44,282 bases of DNA from Candidatus Colicola equi (GTDB taxonomy: Bacteria > Bacteroidota > Bacteroidia > Bacteroidales > Paludibacteraceae): positions 1-44,282 of the forward strand of contig JAGHRV010000013.1 in assembly GCA_018066175.1 (NCBI GenBank), in the 5' to 3' direction. Below the pieces are notes generated by a model. The model saw only the letters and a program-made list of their open reading frames with translations. It had not been told where the DNA came from and did no database searches. The translations under genes and the position numbers were made by a program. Shown piece by piece: positions 13,520-22,156 of the stretch; the stretch's first letter is position 1, and each line of letters starts with the position of its first letter.

Positions 13520-15289
13520 TAGACGAACTAAGACATCGCGATACGAATTGAATATCTTGGATTTACTTACCATTCCAAGATATTTTTTCTTTTCATCTAC
13601 TACAGGTAAGTTCCATGCTCCGGTATCCTCAAAAACCTCCATCACCTTCTCCATGGGCATATCAGCCGACAATAAGGCCGGAGGCGAGGTCATCAAATCC
13701 TCTACCGTAAAGCGATTATACAGCCGCTGCTGGAACATGATATTGCGTATTTCATCCAACAGCAAAATGCCCTTTAGATGCTTTCTATGATCTACCACAG
13801 GGAAGATATTTCGGTGACTATTGGCAATCACTTTCACTAACTCGCCTAATTTCATTTGAGGTTGCAACTCAATCAGGTCTGTTTCCAATACTTGATCCAG
13901 GTGCATCAACGTCAACACCGAACGGTCTTTGTTATGGGTGAGCAATTCGCCCTTCTGTGCCAAACGCATAGCATACAAACTATGAGGCTCAAACAGCAGA
14001 ATAGTCAGGTACGAAACAACACTCACAATCATAAGTGGCATAAATAGGTGATAACCGCCGGTGAGTTCGGCAATCAGGAAGATACCGGTCAGCGGAGCAT
14101 GCATAACACCTGCCATTAGTCCGGACATACCTGCTAATACAAAATTACTCTCCGGCACATTCAGTCCAATCAGGCTTAATATGCGAGCCACAATAAAACC
14201 GACTATCGCACCCATAAAGAGCGAAGGCGCAAAAATACCACCTACACCACCTCCACCATTCGTGGCAACGGATGCCACTATCTTAAAGAGCAACACCAAC
14301 AATAGATAGCCCACCAACACCCACGATGCCGAACCTAAATACGCAAATGGACTGGCCTCAATCGTGCTGGACGCATTGCCGTTAATCAGGTCCGTAATCA
14401 CATCGTAACCCTCACCATAGAGCGGTGGGAAAAGATAGATGAGCAATCCCAATACACTGCCGCCAATCAGAATCTTAACACCAATCGACCTGACATGCTT
14501 CTTAAACAACCCCTCTAATCGGTTCATACCCCGTGTAAAATAGAGCGAAACCAATCCACACAGGATGCCTAAGATGATGTAATAAGGAGTGCGCACCAGC
14601 GAGAAAGACTCCACTTGCATTAGGCTGAACATCGATGTTTGATGGGTGTAGATAAACGAGATGGCAGAGGCCGTGACGCTGGATATCAACAATGGCGCCA
14701 CACTGGTCATCGTTAGGTCCATCATCAGCACCTCCAAGGTGAAGACCAATCCGGCAATGGGGGCTTGGAAAATACCTCCAATCGCTCCGGCTGCTCCACA
14801 GCCAATCATCAGCATCATCGTCTTTTGGTCCAGACGCAGCAACTTAGCCATATTACTGCCAATAGCTGCACCGGTCAGCACAATAGGTGCCTCGGCTCCC
14901 ACCGAACCACCAAAACCAATCGTCAGCGCTGAACCTACTACCGACGACCAGGTGTTATGCAACTTAATAATGGATTTACGCTGGGAAATAGCGTATAGAA
15001 TCTTGGTGATACCATGCGATATATCGTCGCGCACCACATAGTGCACAAACAAGGACGCTAAGGCGATACCAATCATGGGACCTAATAAGAACCAAATATG
15101 GCTATGACCTTCGGCTAACTGATTGGCTATCAGATACTTAATCAGATGTATCAGTTCCTTCAGAATAATGGCAGCCACAGCGGACAAAATACCCACCAAC
15201 AAACTGAGAATCAGCACGATATTCTTTTGGCTGATGTGCTTCTCGCGCCACTCAATAAATCGATCGTATGTTAGTCTTGTGTGTCCCAA
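13508..15289 (-). CDS. CLC family chloride channel/antiporter with tandem CBS domains
   Basis: A 593-residue inner-membrane protein. Residues 20-430 form the CLC fold, with the gating-glutamate motif as GSVGAEAP (about 130-137), GGIFQAPIAGLVFTLEV, and GGGGVGGIFAPSLFMGA (about 343-360). Residues 450-590 hold two CBS domains (LIELQPQMKLGEL... and MTSPPALLSADMPMEKV...), which bind nucleotides and regulate transport. Whether it is a channel or a Cl-/H+ exchanger cannot be told. The start is TTG 15289: no ATG lies near the N-terminus and it overlaps the end of obgE by 19 bp, indicating coupling. Last gene of the adk-obgE-clc operon. Confidence 0.93.
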   Translation of the reverse strand: MGHTRLTYDRFIEWREKHISQKNIVLILSLLVGILSAVAAIILKELIHLIKYLIANQLAEGHSHIWFLLGPMIGIALASLFVHYVVRDDISHGITKILYAISQRKSIIKLHNTWSSVVGSALTIGFGGSVGAEAPIVLTGAAIGSNMAKLLRLDQKTMMLMIGCGAAGAIGGIFQAPIAGLVFTLEVLMMDLTMTSVAPLLISSVTASAISFIYTHQTSMFSLMQVESFSLVRTPYYIILGILCGLVSLYFTRGMNRLEGLFKKHVRSIGVKILIGGSVLGLLIYLFPPLYGEGYDVITDLINGNASSTIEASPFAYLGSASWVLVGYLLLVLLFKIVASVATNGGGGVGGIFAPSLFMGAIVGFIVARILSLIGLNVPESNFVLAGMSGLMAGVMHAPLTGIFLIAELTGGYHLFMPLMIVSVVSYLTILLFEPHSLYAMRLAQKGELLTHNKDRSVLTLMHLDQVLETDLIELQPQMKLGELVKVIANSHRNIFPVVDHRKHLKGILLLDEIRNIMFQQRLYNRFTVEDLMTSPPALLSADMPMEKVMEVFEDTGAWNLPVVDEKKKYLGMVSKSKIFNSYRDVLVRLSDE

Positions 15290-16446
15290 CCTATGCCTTT
15301 GTATTTACTCAAATCCCATTCTTCATCTACTTCGTTCAGGTAGATAGTCTGAGGGGCCTCTTCCTCTCCGGTCTCGGCCTTAACTTCGCGAACGGTCACA
15401 TCGATCGGTGCATGAGAAATCTCAATAATCTGATTCTGCTCTTTCTGCAATTCTTCAAACAGAGCATCCTTCAATTCATTGATTCCTAATCCGCTGAGCG
15501 AAGAAATAAGCACAATCTTGATGCCAAACTTAGCCTCTAATTTGGCCACTTTAGTCCGCAGTTTCTTAATGCCGGCTTCGTCTAACGTGTCGCATTTGCT
15601 GATGGCTAAGATGCGAGCTTTACTTAGTAACTCCGGATTGTACTTCTCCAATTCGGACAGCAAAATCTTGTATTCTTTATCCAACTTTTCGCTGGTGGCC
15701 GGCACCATGAATAGCAGCACAGCATTGCGTTCGATATGGCGCAAAAACCGGAGTCCTAACCCTTTGCCTTCGCTGGCTCCTTCAATGATTCCCGGGATAT
15801 CTGCCATGCAAAAACTGCGATTATCGCGGTAACTGACAATACCTAAATTAGGAGTCAAAGTCGTAAACGGATAGTCTGCAATCTCAGGTTTGGCAGCACT
15901 AACAACGCTCAATAGCGTGGACTTGCCGGCATTGGGGAAGCCCACTAATCCTACGTCTGCCAATACCTTCAGCTGCATAATCACATTGCGCTCTTGGCAT
16001 GGCTCGCCCGGTTGCGCATAACGAGGAGTCTGGTTGGTAGCCGTGCGGAAATGCCAGTTGCCTAATCCTCCACGACCACCTTTGAGCAGAACAATTCGCT
16101 CACCATGTTCCTTCACTTCACATAACCACTCTCCCGAATCACCATCATAAACTACGGTACCGCAAGGCACTTGGATAATCTTGTCCTCACCATCCTTACC
16201 AAAACTGCGACTTTGACCGCCATGACCGCCATCGGTGGCCATGATATGCTTTTGATACTTAAGGTGAAGCAATGTCCATAAGTTGCGATTACCCTCTAAG
16301 ATGATGTGACCGCCTCGGCCACCATCGCCGCCATCCGGACCTCCCTTGGGAACATACTTGGCACGGTGCAAATGCATGCAACCTGCACCGCCTTTACCCG
16401 AACGGCAATAAATCTTAACGTAGTCTATGAAATTTCCGGAAGGCAT
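15271..16446 (-). CDS. obgE: GTPase Obg/CgtA
   Basis: A 391-residue ribosome-associated GTPase involved in 50S maturation and stress responses. The glycine-rich Obg fold fills residues 1-158 (GKGGAGCMHLHR, GGPDGGDGGRGGH, GGRGGLGN). The G domain begins at about 160 with G1 GFPNAGKST (169-177), then DIPGIIEGASEGKGLG (G3 and switch) and SKCD (G4). A C-terminal acidic extension from about 335 replaces the OCT domain of other groups. ATG 16444-16446 overlaps the adk stop (TAATG). Confidence 0.97.
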   Translation of the reverse strand: MPSGNFIDYVKIYCRSGKGGAGCMHLHRAKYVPKGGPDGGDGGRGGHIILEGNRNLWTLLHLKYQKHIMATDGGHGGQSRSFGKDGEDKIIQVPCGTVVYDGDSGEWLCEVKEHGERIVLLKGGRGGLGNWHFRTATNQTPRYAQPGEPCQERNVIMQLKVLADVGLVGFPNAGKSTLLSVVSAAKPEIADYPFTTLTPNLGIVSYRDNRSFCMADIPGIIEGASEGKGLGLRFLRHIERNAVLLFMVPATSEKLDKEYKILLSELEKYNPELLSKARILAISKCDTLDEAGIKKLRTKVAKLEAKFGIKIVLISSLSGLGINELKDALFEELQKEQNQIIEISHAPIDVTVREVKAETGEEEAPQTIYLNEVDEEWDLSKYKGIGWDTQD

Positions 16447-17018
16447 TATTGTATATGACTAATAATGGTCTGAACTTGTGCAAAGGTATAATCCGGATTG
16501 ATGTTACTATTGATCATGAAATACTCATGACGGTTGACATAGTAAGCACTTACCGGCTCTGTTTCTGCGCGATAAACCTGCATTCTCTTCTTAATGGTTT
16601 CCAGATTGTCATCTGCACGGCCGCTCTTCTTACCGCGGTTGATCAGACGCTCTGTAATCACATCTTCAGATGCAAATAAATCCAGCATATAAGCGGTCAT
16701 CTTGCGGCGACCTAACATCTCGGTCAAAGCCTCTGCCTGAGCAACTGTTCTGGGGAATCCATCAAAGATAACACCCTTGCAATCTGCCTTCAGACTGTCC
16801 AAGAAACGATCCAATAAATCAATCATCTTGGCATCCGGAATGAGTTGACCTTTGGAGATGATGGCTTCCATCTCTTTGCCTAACTCGCTGCCGGATTTAA
16901 TCTCTGCACGCAGTACATCACCGGTGCTCAAATGCTCTAAACCGTATTTCTCTACAATAAGTTCAGATTGAGTCCCTTTGCCACTGCCGGGAGCTCCGCC
17001 TAGTATAATATTCAACAT
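16446..17018 (-). CDS. adk: Adenylate kinase
   Basis: A 190-residue adenylate kinase (ATP + AMP to 2 ADP), short type without the zinc-binding LID insertion. P-loop GGAPGSGKGT (7-16), AMP-binding STGDVLRAEI (about 32-41), and GVIFDGFPRT (about 82-91) are all present. It is the first gene of adk-obgE-clc. No consensus promoter is visible in the 17019-17060 gap, where a terminator for hup sits just upstream. Confidence 0.97.
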   Translation of the reverse strand: MLNIILGGAPGSGKGTQSELIVEKYGLEHLSTGDVLRAEIKSGSELGKEMEAIISKGQLIPDAKMIDLLDRFLDSLKADCKGVIFDGFPRTVAQAEALTEMLGRRKMTAYMLDLFASEDVITERLINRGKKSGRADDNLETIKKRMQVYRAETEPVSAYYVNRHEYFMINSNINPDYTFAQVQTIISHIQ

Positions 17019-17060
17019 AATCTAATAATTTTTGGTGTTTTTCGTGGGGTTAATTTTTTG

Positions 17061-17092
17061 AAAAAAAACGAGTTGCCCTCTTGAGCAACTCG
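17061..17092 (-). terminator. hup intrinsic terminator
   Basis: Perfect 8 bp stem GCAACTCG/CGAGTTGC (17085-17092 / 17069-17076) with an 8 nt loop; on the minus strand it is followed by eight T (complement of A 17061-17068). It lies between hup and adk. Confidence 0.9.
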
Positions 17093-17112
17093 TTTCATGG
17101 GTAATTGACTAA

Positions 17113-17376
17113 TTAGAGAGCCAATTTAGCACCAGCTTTGAATTTAGCAACTTTCTTTGCAGGAATAGTGATAACCTGTTTGGTTGCAGGATTGATGCCC
17201 TTATGAGCAGCTTTGTTAACTACGGAGAAAGTACCAAAACCAATGAGTTGTACGTTCTCACCCTTCTTCAAAGAAGCAACGATAGCGTCGATGGTTGCGT
17301 CCAAAGCAGCAGCAGCGCTAACTTTTGTCAATTCAGCCTTTGCTGCAATAGCAGCTACGAGATCAGCTTTATTCAT
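17113..17376 (-). CDS. hup: HU family DNA-binding protein
   Basis: An 87-residue nucleoid protein of the HU/IHF family that binds and bends DNA as a dimer. It opens MNKADLVAAIAAKAELTK, has the GFGTFSV turn (about 46-52), the proline arm with NPATKQVITIPA (about 62-73), and the closing VAKFKAGAKL. It has its own promoter and terminator. The 5' leader of about 60 nt contains a short GC hairpin GGGGTTAGCCCC (17410-17421), which could affect mRNA stability or translation. Confidence 0.96.
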   Translation of the reverse strand: MNKADLVAAIAAKAELTKVSAAAALDATIDAIVASLKKGENVQLIGFGTFSVVNKAAHKGINPATKQVITIPAKKVAKFKAGAKLAL

Positions 17377-17441
17377 ACTAAATAGGTATTAAAGGATTAA
17401 TATTAATCTGGGGTTAGCCCCATTTGTTTCTTTATCGAGTG

Positions 17442-17472
17442 CAAAGTTACAATAAATTTTGAATATACGCAA
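17442..17472 (-). promoter_or_regulatory. hup promoter
   Basis: On the minus strand: TTGC (17469-17472), 19 bp, TAACTTTG (17442-17449) followed by CA. Predicted start near 17435. Confidence 0.82.
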
Positions 17473-17564
17473 TACTTTCTTAAAAAAAAATTCACTTTTT
17501 AGGTAATTTTTGCAAAAAAAATCGTTTTTTAGTGTTTTTTTATGGTCATTTGGCAAAAAATTTG

Positions 17565-17572
17565 TACTTTTG
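17565..17572 (+). promoter_or_regulatory. -7 box of the rhomboid gene
   Basis: TACTTTTG followed by TACCC. The -33 region is poor (TATG at 17541-17544, 20 bp away). The predicted transcription start, near 17579, would be only about two bases from ATG 17581. Confidence 0.6.
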
Positions 17573-17580
17573 TACCCGAA

Positions 17581-18258
17581 ATGAGAAACTTACCAATTAT
17601 AACTAAGCGATTACTGCTGGCCAATCTTATTGTTTGGCTGATTGATACGGCCTTGAAGCAACGAGGCATTTACTTAACCGGTTTATTGGGATTATGGAAC
17701 ATTGGTAGTCCTTACTTCCATTTTTGGCAACCGCTCACCTACATGTTCATGCATGCTAACTTCGGACATCTGTTCTGCAATATGTTTGCCGTGCTCATGT
17801 TCGGTCCTGCTTTAGAGGAAAGTTGGGGAGCCAAGAAATTCCTACTTTACTATGCCGTCTGTGGCTTAGGTGCTGCCGCCGTTCAACTACTCACATGGTA
17901 CCTAACTGGCAATCCAGGTGTTGTTATTGGTGCCAGCGGCGCCGTCTTTGGCATCCTGTTCGCCTTCGGATGGCTCTTCCCCGATGTACCGATGTTCATA
18001 CTCTTTATCCCTATCCCCATTCGCGCGCGTACCTTTGTATATATATATGCAGCCATCGAACTCTTTGCCGGATTGGCTGACTTCTCCTTTGATAACGTGG
18101 CGCACTTCGCCCACCTCGGTGGCTTCCTCTTTGGATGGCTGTTGCTGCTGATTTGGAGGCATCCCTGGCATAAGTTCCCTCGCATCCGTCGCGATGATGA
18201 CGACGAAAAGAAAGGACGTGATTTTAGTGATTATCACTATCAGGAACCTATCCGATAA
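17581..18258 (+). CDS. Rhomboid family intramembrane serine protease
   Basis: A 225-residue polytopic membrane protease with about six transmembrane segments. The catalytic serine is S119 in GASGA, and the catalytic histidine is H178 in AHFAHLGG. The HANFGHLFCNM segment (58-68) supplies the conserved oxyanion-side histidine and asparagine. The C-terminal 35 residues are charged and cytoplasmic (RRDDDDEKKGRDFSD). ATG 17581, opening MRNLPIITKRLLLANL as in family members, is chosen over the in-frame ATG 17542, which overlaps the promoter. Monocistronic, ending in a two-way terminator shared with porX. Substrates unknown. Confidence 0.93.
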   Translation: MRNLPIITKRLLLANLIVWLIDTALKQRGIYLTGLLGLWNIGSPYFHFWQPLTYMFMHANFGHLFCNMFAVLMFGPALEESWGAKKFLLYYAVCGLGAAAVQLLTWYLTGNPGVVIGASGAVFGILFAFGWLFPDVPMFILFIPIPIRARTFVYIYAAIELFAGLADFSFDNVAHFAHLGGFLFGWLLLLIWRHPWHKFPRIRRDDDDEKKGRDFSDYHYQEPIR

Positions 18259-18260
18259 AC

Positions 18261-18288
18261 AAAAAAAGCGCATCGCTGCGCTTTTTTT
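18261..18288. terminator. Bidirectional terminator between the rhomboid gene and porX
   Basis: Palindrome AGCGCA (18267-18272) - TCGC - TGCGCT (18277-18282), flanked by seven A on the left and seven T on the right, so it can stop transcription from either side. Confidence 0.92.
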
Positions 18289-19822
18289 ATTTCGGCTCCA
18301 TCGTTACCAACGGAATCAACATCTCCTCCATCGATATACCTCCGTGCTGGAAGGTATTGCGATATACTTGGGCGTAGTAATTGAAGTTATTGGGATAGCC
18401 AAAGAAGTCCGTCCCCGTGCAGAACATATAACTGGACGACACATTCGGGCATGGCAGTCCTACTCGCTCCGGATGCTGAATCTCCATCACGTTCTTGCTC
18501 TGACAATTCAGCGCCTTGCCTACTTTGTAACGCAAGTTCGTATTGGTGTTCTTATCTGCTAAAATAGCCACCGGCTCACTCACACGAATCGTACCATGAT
18601 CGGTTGTCAGCACTACTTTATAGCCCAGTTGTGCTATGCGTTTGAACATATTTAGGGTGGGTGAGTGCTTAAACCAACTCTGCGTCAAACTGCGATAAGC
18701 CGCCTCATTGGCTATCAATTCACGCATCATCTTGCTGTCCGTCCGGGAATGCGACAACATATCAATAAAGTTGATAACTACCACATTCAATGGCGACTTC
18801 AACTGCCTGAACTGCTTGGTTATTTTCTCGCAGAAATCACTCTCGTTAATCTTGAAATACGAAAAATCATACCGCTTGCGGAAACGCTCTAACTGCGTCT
18901 GAATCAAATCTTTCTCATTCAGGTTCTTGCCTTCTTCATCCTCTTCTTCCACCCATAAGTCGGGCCACATATTGCGAATTCCCAACGGCATCAGCCCCGA
19001 AAAAATAGCATTCCGAGCATACTGAGTAGCCGTCGGCAAGATACTCGTGTATAGATTCTCATCGGTAATCGTGAAGAACTCCGACAGCATCGGTTGCAGC
19101 ACTTTCCATTGGTCGTAACGGAAATTATCTATCACCACAAAGAACACCTTCTCCCCCCTGTCTAATATGGGGAAGAGCACGTTCTTAAAAATATCCGGCG
19201 ACATCATCGGACGCTCGCCACCATTGAACCAACCTTCGTAGTTCTTGCTGATAAACTTACAATAGGCACTATTGGCCTGCTTGCGTTGTTGGTCCAGAAT
19301 CTCGCGCATCGAACTGTCGGCCTCGCTCAACTGCAATTCCCATTTCACCAGCGTCTTATGAATGGCCATAAACTCGGCTAACGTGCTGGCGGTATCTATC
19401 ATATATGATATGTCCGACCACTCCTCGCGGTACGTGCGATTGGCCTCCTGCTCCACGATGGCCTTGCTGTGGATATGTTTTTTGAGGCACATCAGAATCT
19501 GACTGGGATTGACCGGCTTAATCAGGTAATCAGCAATGCGCTGACCAATAGCCTGCTCCATAATCTGCTCCTCTTCGCTCTTGGTAATCATCACTACCGG
19601 CACTTCCGGACGAAGATTCTTAATCTCCTCCAGCGTCTCAATCCCACTCAGTCCCGGCATCTGTTCGTCTAAGAAAACAATATCCGGCGCCTGGCTCTCA
19701 CAATAGTCAATAGCGTCCTGACCGTTATTAACGGTTACTACATCATAGCCTTTCTCCTTGAGAAAAATGAGGTAAGGCTTGAGCAACTCAATCTCGTCAT
19801 CAGCCCAAAGTATTTGGCTCAT
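18287..19822 (-). CDS. porX: PorX: response regulator with PglZ domain, T9SS regulator
   Basis: A 511-residue protein with a CheY-type receiver at residues 1-120 (acidic pocket D8/D9, phospho-acceptor D52 in VFLDEQMPG, LIKPVNPSQ), a helical linker, and a PglZ/alkaline-phosphatase-like domain from about 200 (VVIDNFRYDQW; TTDHGTI near residue 407). This order is diagnostic of PorX, which with the kinase PorY controls T9SS genes; characterised PorX hydrolyses oligonucleotides. Length matches the family. Its start overlaps the end of rluD by 23 bp, so it is translated from the PASTA-rluD-porX operon. T9SS cargo is encoded elsewhere in the window (37569). Confidence 0.95.
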   Translation of the reverse strand: MSQILWADDEIELLKPYLIFLKEKGYDVVTVNNGQDAIDYCESQAPDIVFLDEQMPGLSGIETLEEIKNLRPEVPVVMITKSEEEQIMEQAIGQRIADYLIKPVNPSQILMCLKKHIHSKAIVEQEANRTYREEWSDISYMIDTASTLAEFMAIHKTLVKWELQLSEADSSMREILDQQRKQANSAYCKFISKNYEGWFNGGERPMMSPDIFKNVLFPILDRGEKVFFVVIDNFRYDQWKVLQPMLSEFFTITDENLYTSILPTATQYARNAIFSGLMPLGIRNMWPDLWVEEEDEEGKNLNEKDLIQTQLERFRKRYDFSYFKINESDFCEKITKQFRQLKSPLNVVVINFIDMLSHSRTDSKMMRELIANEAAYRSLTQSWFKHSPTLNMFKRIAQLGYKVVLTTDHGTIRVSEPVAILADKNTNTNLRYKVGKALNCQSKNVMEIQHPERVGLPCPNVSSSYMFCTGTDFFGYPNNFNYYAQVYRNTFQHGGISMEEMLIPLVTMEPK

Positions 19823-20813
19823 AGTTTCTCCATTTAGTGATTAAACGTAATATATCTTCCGGCCACTCGCTGTCAAAAAACATGCGTTCACCGGTGCGAG
19901 GATGCGTAAATCCCAAGGTCTTGGCGTGCAATACCTGACGGGGACACAGTTCAAAACAGTTCTGTATATACTGACGGTATTTTTGCGTTGGCAGACCCTT
20001 CAGAATCTCCATGCCACCGTATTTCTCGTCTGCAAACAGAGGATGCCCAATGGTTTTCATGTGCACTCTAATCTGATGTGTCCGTCCGGTTTCCAATCGA
20101 CATTCCACCAGCGTCACATAAGGGAATCGCTCTAAAACGCGCCAATGCGTAATTGCCTCCTTGGCCTCCGGATGATCCTCTATATCGTACACCTTATATA
20201 ACGTACGATCGCGCGTGTCGCGTGCGAGTGCCCCCTCAATCGTCCCACTATCTTCCTTAAAAGTGCCCCAAACTAACGCGTTGTAGGTGCGTTCGGTGGT
20301 GTGCTCAAAGAACTGCAACGCCAGGTTAGTCTTGGCCTCCGGTGTCTTAGCAATCAGCAGTAAGCCACTCGTGTCTTTGTCTATTCGATGCACCAGCCCG
20401 ATACGGGGGTCGTTGATGTCAAACTGCTCCCCAAAGTACCATGCCAAGGCGTTCAGCAACGTGTGTTCGTAATTGCCATGACCGGGATGCACCACCATGC
20501 CCGCCGGCTTATTGATAACCAGCAGGTCCTCATCCTCATAAACAACCGTCAGAGGGATATTTTCCGGCTGAATAGTGTAGTCTTGTGGCTCATGATCCAG
20601 CAGTATCTGAATCATATCTCCGGGCTTCACTTTGTAGTTGCTGGCTACGGCTTTGCCATTCACCCATATATGCTCTGCATCAGCCGCCATTTGAATACGA
20701 TTGCGGCTCGTACCTGCCATGTGTTCTGTCAGGTATTTATCGATGCGCAAAGGACTTTGCCCCTTGTCCACCTCCATCCTCATTCGCTCAAATAACTCCT
20801 CGTCCTCTATCAT
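19800..20813 (-). CDS. rluD: RluA/RluD-family 23S rRNA pseudouridine synthase
   Basis: A 337-residue enzyme that isomerises uridines in rRNA. An N-terminal S4 RNA-binding domain occupies about residues 20-85 (RIDKYLTEHMAGTSRNRIQ). The catalytic motif HRIDKDTSGLLL (about 142-153) carries the essential aspartate. INKPAGMVVHPGHG and LETGRTHQIRVHM are the other family signatures. RluD (helix 69 of 23S rRNA) is the likeliest identity from length and the S4 domain, though RluA-family specificity is hard to read from sequence. Upstream is a PASTA gene in the same orientation, separated by the hairpin-rich element 20859-21255. Confidence 0.9.
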   Translation of the reverse strand: MIEDEELFERMRMEVDKGQSPLRIDKYLTEHMAGTSRNRIQMAADAEHIWVNGKAVASNYKVKPGDMIQILLDHEPQDYTIQPENIPLTVVYEDEDLLVINKPAGMVVHPGHGNYEHTLLNALAWYFGEQFDINDPRIGLVHRIDKDTSGLLLIAKTPEAKTNLALQFFEHTTERTYNALVWGTFKEDSGTIEGALARDTRDRTLYKVYDIEDHPEAKEAITHWRVLERFPYVTLVECRLETGRTHQIRVHMKTIGHPLFADEKYGGMEILKGLPTQKYRQYIQNCFELCPRQVLHAKTLGFTHPRTGERMFFDSEWPEDILRLITKWRNYEPNTLG

Positions 20814-20858
20814 ATTTGGCTATTTGTTTAATTGGTTATTTCTTAATTGGTTTTATCT

Positions 20859-21255
20859 CCCGCAGACTACGCAGAAAGATTATATTTATTCGTTGTTCGT
20901 GATTGGTTTGTTCGTAAGTAAACTTCCCACATCCCACCACACGTACAACTAACCGAAGGCTATGCCTTCTTGCTCCTATTGGAGCTATAAATATTTTTTC
21001 TTACTTCGCGGAATGGTTCCGCGCCTTTCTTATTAACAACGTGTTAGCGTTGTAAGAGCGTTCCGCGTTTTATATTTATAGTCCCACATGGGACTTTTCC
21101 GCGCCATATATTTATAGTCCCGTATGGGACCTGAAGGCGTCAGCCTTTGGTTAGTATTTGTGTTAGTTGGGATAGAGAGGAGCTTGCTCATCGGTAGCCC
21201 AAGGGACAAATACGAATAAATATAATCTTTCTGCGTTTTCTGCGTAGTCTGCGGG
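20859..21255. mobile_element. MITE-like hairpin-rich element bounded by inverted repeats
   Basis: The left end (20859-20893) and right end (21212-21255) are inverted copies of one sequence that starts CCCGCAGACTACGCAGAAA; the right copy has 9 extra bases (a duplicated AACGCAGAA). Between them are seven small hairpins: 20955-20960/20964-20969, 20972-20976/20981-20985, 21007-21013/21017-21023, 21036-21041/21048-21053, 21080-21085/21090-21095, 21117-21121/21126-21130 and 21134-21138/21143-21147. Three have GC-rich stems closing a 4 nt loop. There is no transposase or credible ORF. It lies between PASTA and rluD, so it is probably transcribed within that operon. Confidence 0.6.
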
Positions 21256-21274
21256 CACAATTAATGAATCAATG

Positions 21275-22105
21275 TTAGAAAAACTCCTCCTCATCTCCCT
21301 GATTATCCGCCGTCACCACTTTCTCAGGATTGAGACTCAGATACAACTGTACCGCCGTCCCTTCCAGCACGTGCGAATCGCTTTGTGGATCCTGCTTATA
21401 CACCATAAACAGGTCCTTATTCTCCTCCGTCACTTCCTCGTCATAATGAACGTTTCCAACGGTCAGATGCTTCTCCATCAGCAGTCCTCTCACCTCCATC
21501 ACGTGCTTACCACGTACATCCGGCGTAGTCACTATGGCAGTACCTTTGCCTTGACCAATCACCAGCACCACCGACTCTCCTTCGGTCAGCTTATCGCCGG
21601 TCTCCAACGAGGTCTCTCCTTGACGGATATCCAGCACCAAATCCCTGTATTCACTGGGCTCGTACAGCACTTCGGACACCTTCAGATTCATCTGCCTCAA
21701 TATACTCTCGGCCTGACGGTAACTGATGTCGTGCAGTTCAGGCAGGGTCACTTGACGGTGCGCACTTGCGTTCAATACTACATACACCGCGCGCCCGCGC
21801 TTAGCATGCGATTCGGCTGGAGGCGTCTGCTCCACAATCGTGCCCAATGGCACGCGTTGCGAGTACGTGGAGTCAATCACATCTATGGTCAATCCTGAAT
21901 TGGCCAACAACGCTTCTGCCTCCTCAATATACAATCCGGTAATCTGTGGAATCTCCACTTCTTCGCCGTGATGGGTGTAACTACGCATCCATATGGTAAT
22001 GGATATAACAATGACGATAATAACGGCAACGGCAATCAGCACATTTTTGCCATAAAATTTCCAATCCAAGGTGGATTTTTTGCCTTTTTTGTTAGAAAAA
22101 TACAT
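21275..22105 (-). CDS. PASTA-domain membrane protein
   Basis: A 276-residue protein: a short cytoplasmic N-terminus, one transmembrane helix (about 20-41, VLIAVAVIIVIVISITIW), then three extracytoplasmic PASTA domains (about 53-118, 120-190, 192-262) with TPP/PDVRG-type motifs and an acidic tail (DNQGDEEEFF). PASTA domains bind peptidoglycan fragments in Ser/Thr kinases and PBPs; here no kinase or transpeptidase domain is attached. ATG 22105 is used because the upstream extension to 22156 runs into the promoter. In Bacteroidota such genes commonly precede rluD, as here. Confidence 0.88.
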   Translation of the reverse strand: MYFSNKKGKKSTLDWKFYGKNVLIAVAVIIVIVISITIWMRSYTHHGEEVEIPQITGLYIEEAEALLANSGLTIDVIDSTYSQRVPLGTIVEQTPPAESHAKRGRAVYVVLNASAHRQVTLPELHDISYRQAESILRQMNLKVSEVLYEPSEYRDLVLDIRQGETSLETGDKLTEGESVVLVIGQGKGTAIVTTPDVRGKHVMEVRGLLMEKHLTVGNVHYDEEVTEENKDLFMVYKQDPQSDSHVLEGTAVQLYLSLNPEKVVTADNQGDEEEFF

Positions 22106-22125
22106 AAAATCGCAAAATTTTTGTG

Positions 22126-22156
22126 CAAAATTACAATTTTTTTTGGATATATGCAA
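22126..22156 (-). promoter_or_regulatory. Promoter of the PASTA-rluD-porX operon
   Basis: On the minus strand: TTGC (22153-22156), 19 bp, TAATTTTG (22126-22133) followed by CAC. Predicted leader only about 14 nt. Its -7 box is one arm of a perfect 11 bp inverted repeat (22126-22136 / 22163-22173), whose other arm holds the -7 box of the divergent lipoprotein promoter. Confidence 0.82.

Noticed and set aside
20859..21255. Hairpin cluster considered as an integron attC array or tRNA cluster
   Set aside because: No integrase, no attC core sites, no cassette ORFs and no tRNA T-loop signatures.
21272..21898. A 208-codon open frame on the plus strand, antisense to the PASTA gene
   Set aside because: It is the mirror of a well-supported protein with three PASTA domains and a promoter; the antisense translation is His/Leu/Gln-rich with no domain.
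22106..22156. Longer N-terminus for the PASTA protein
   Set aside because: It lies within the promoter and adds residues unlike the family.
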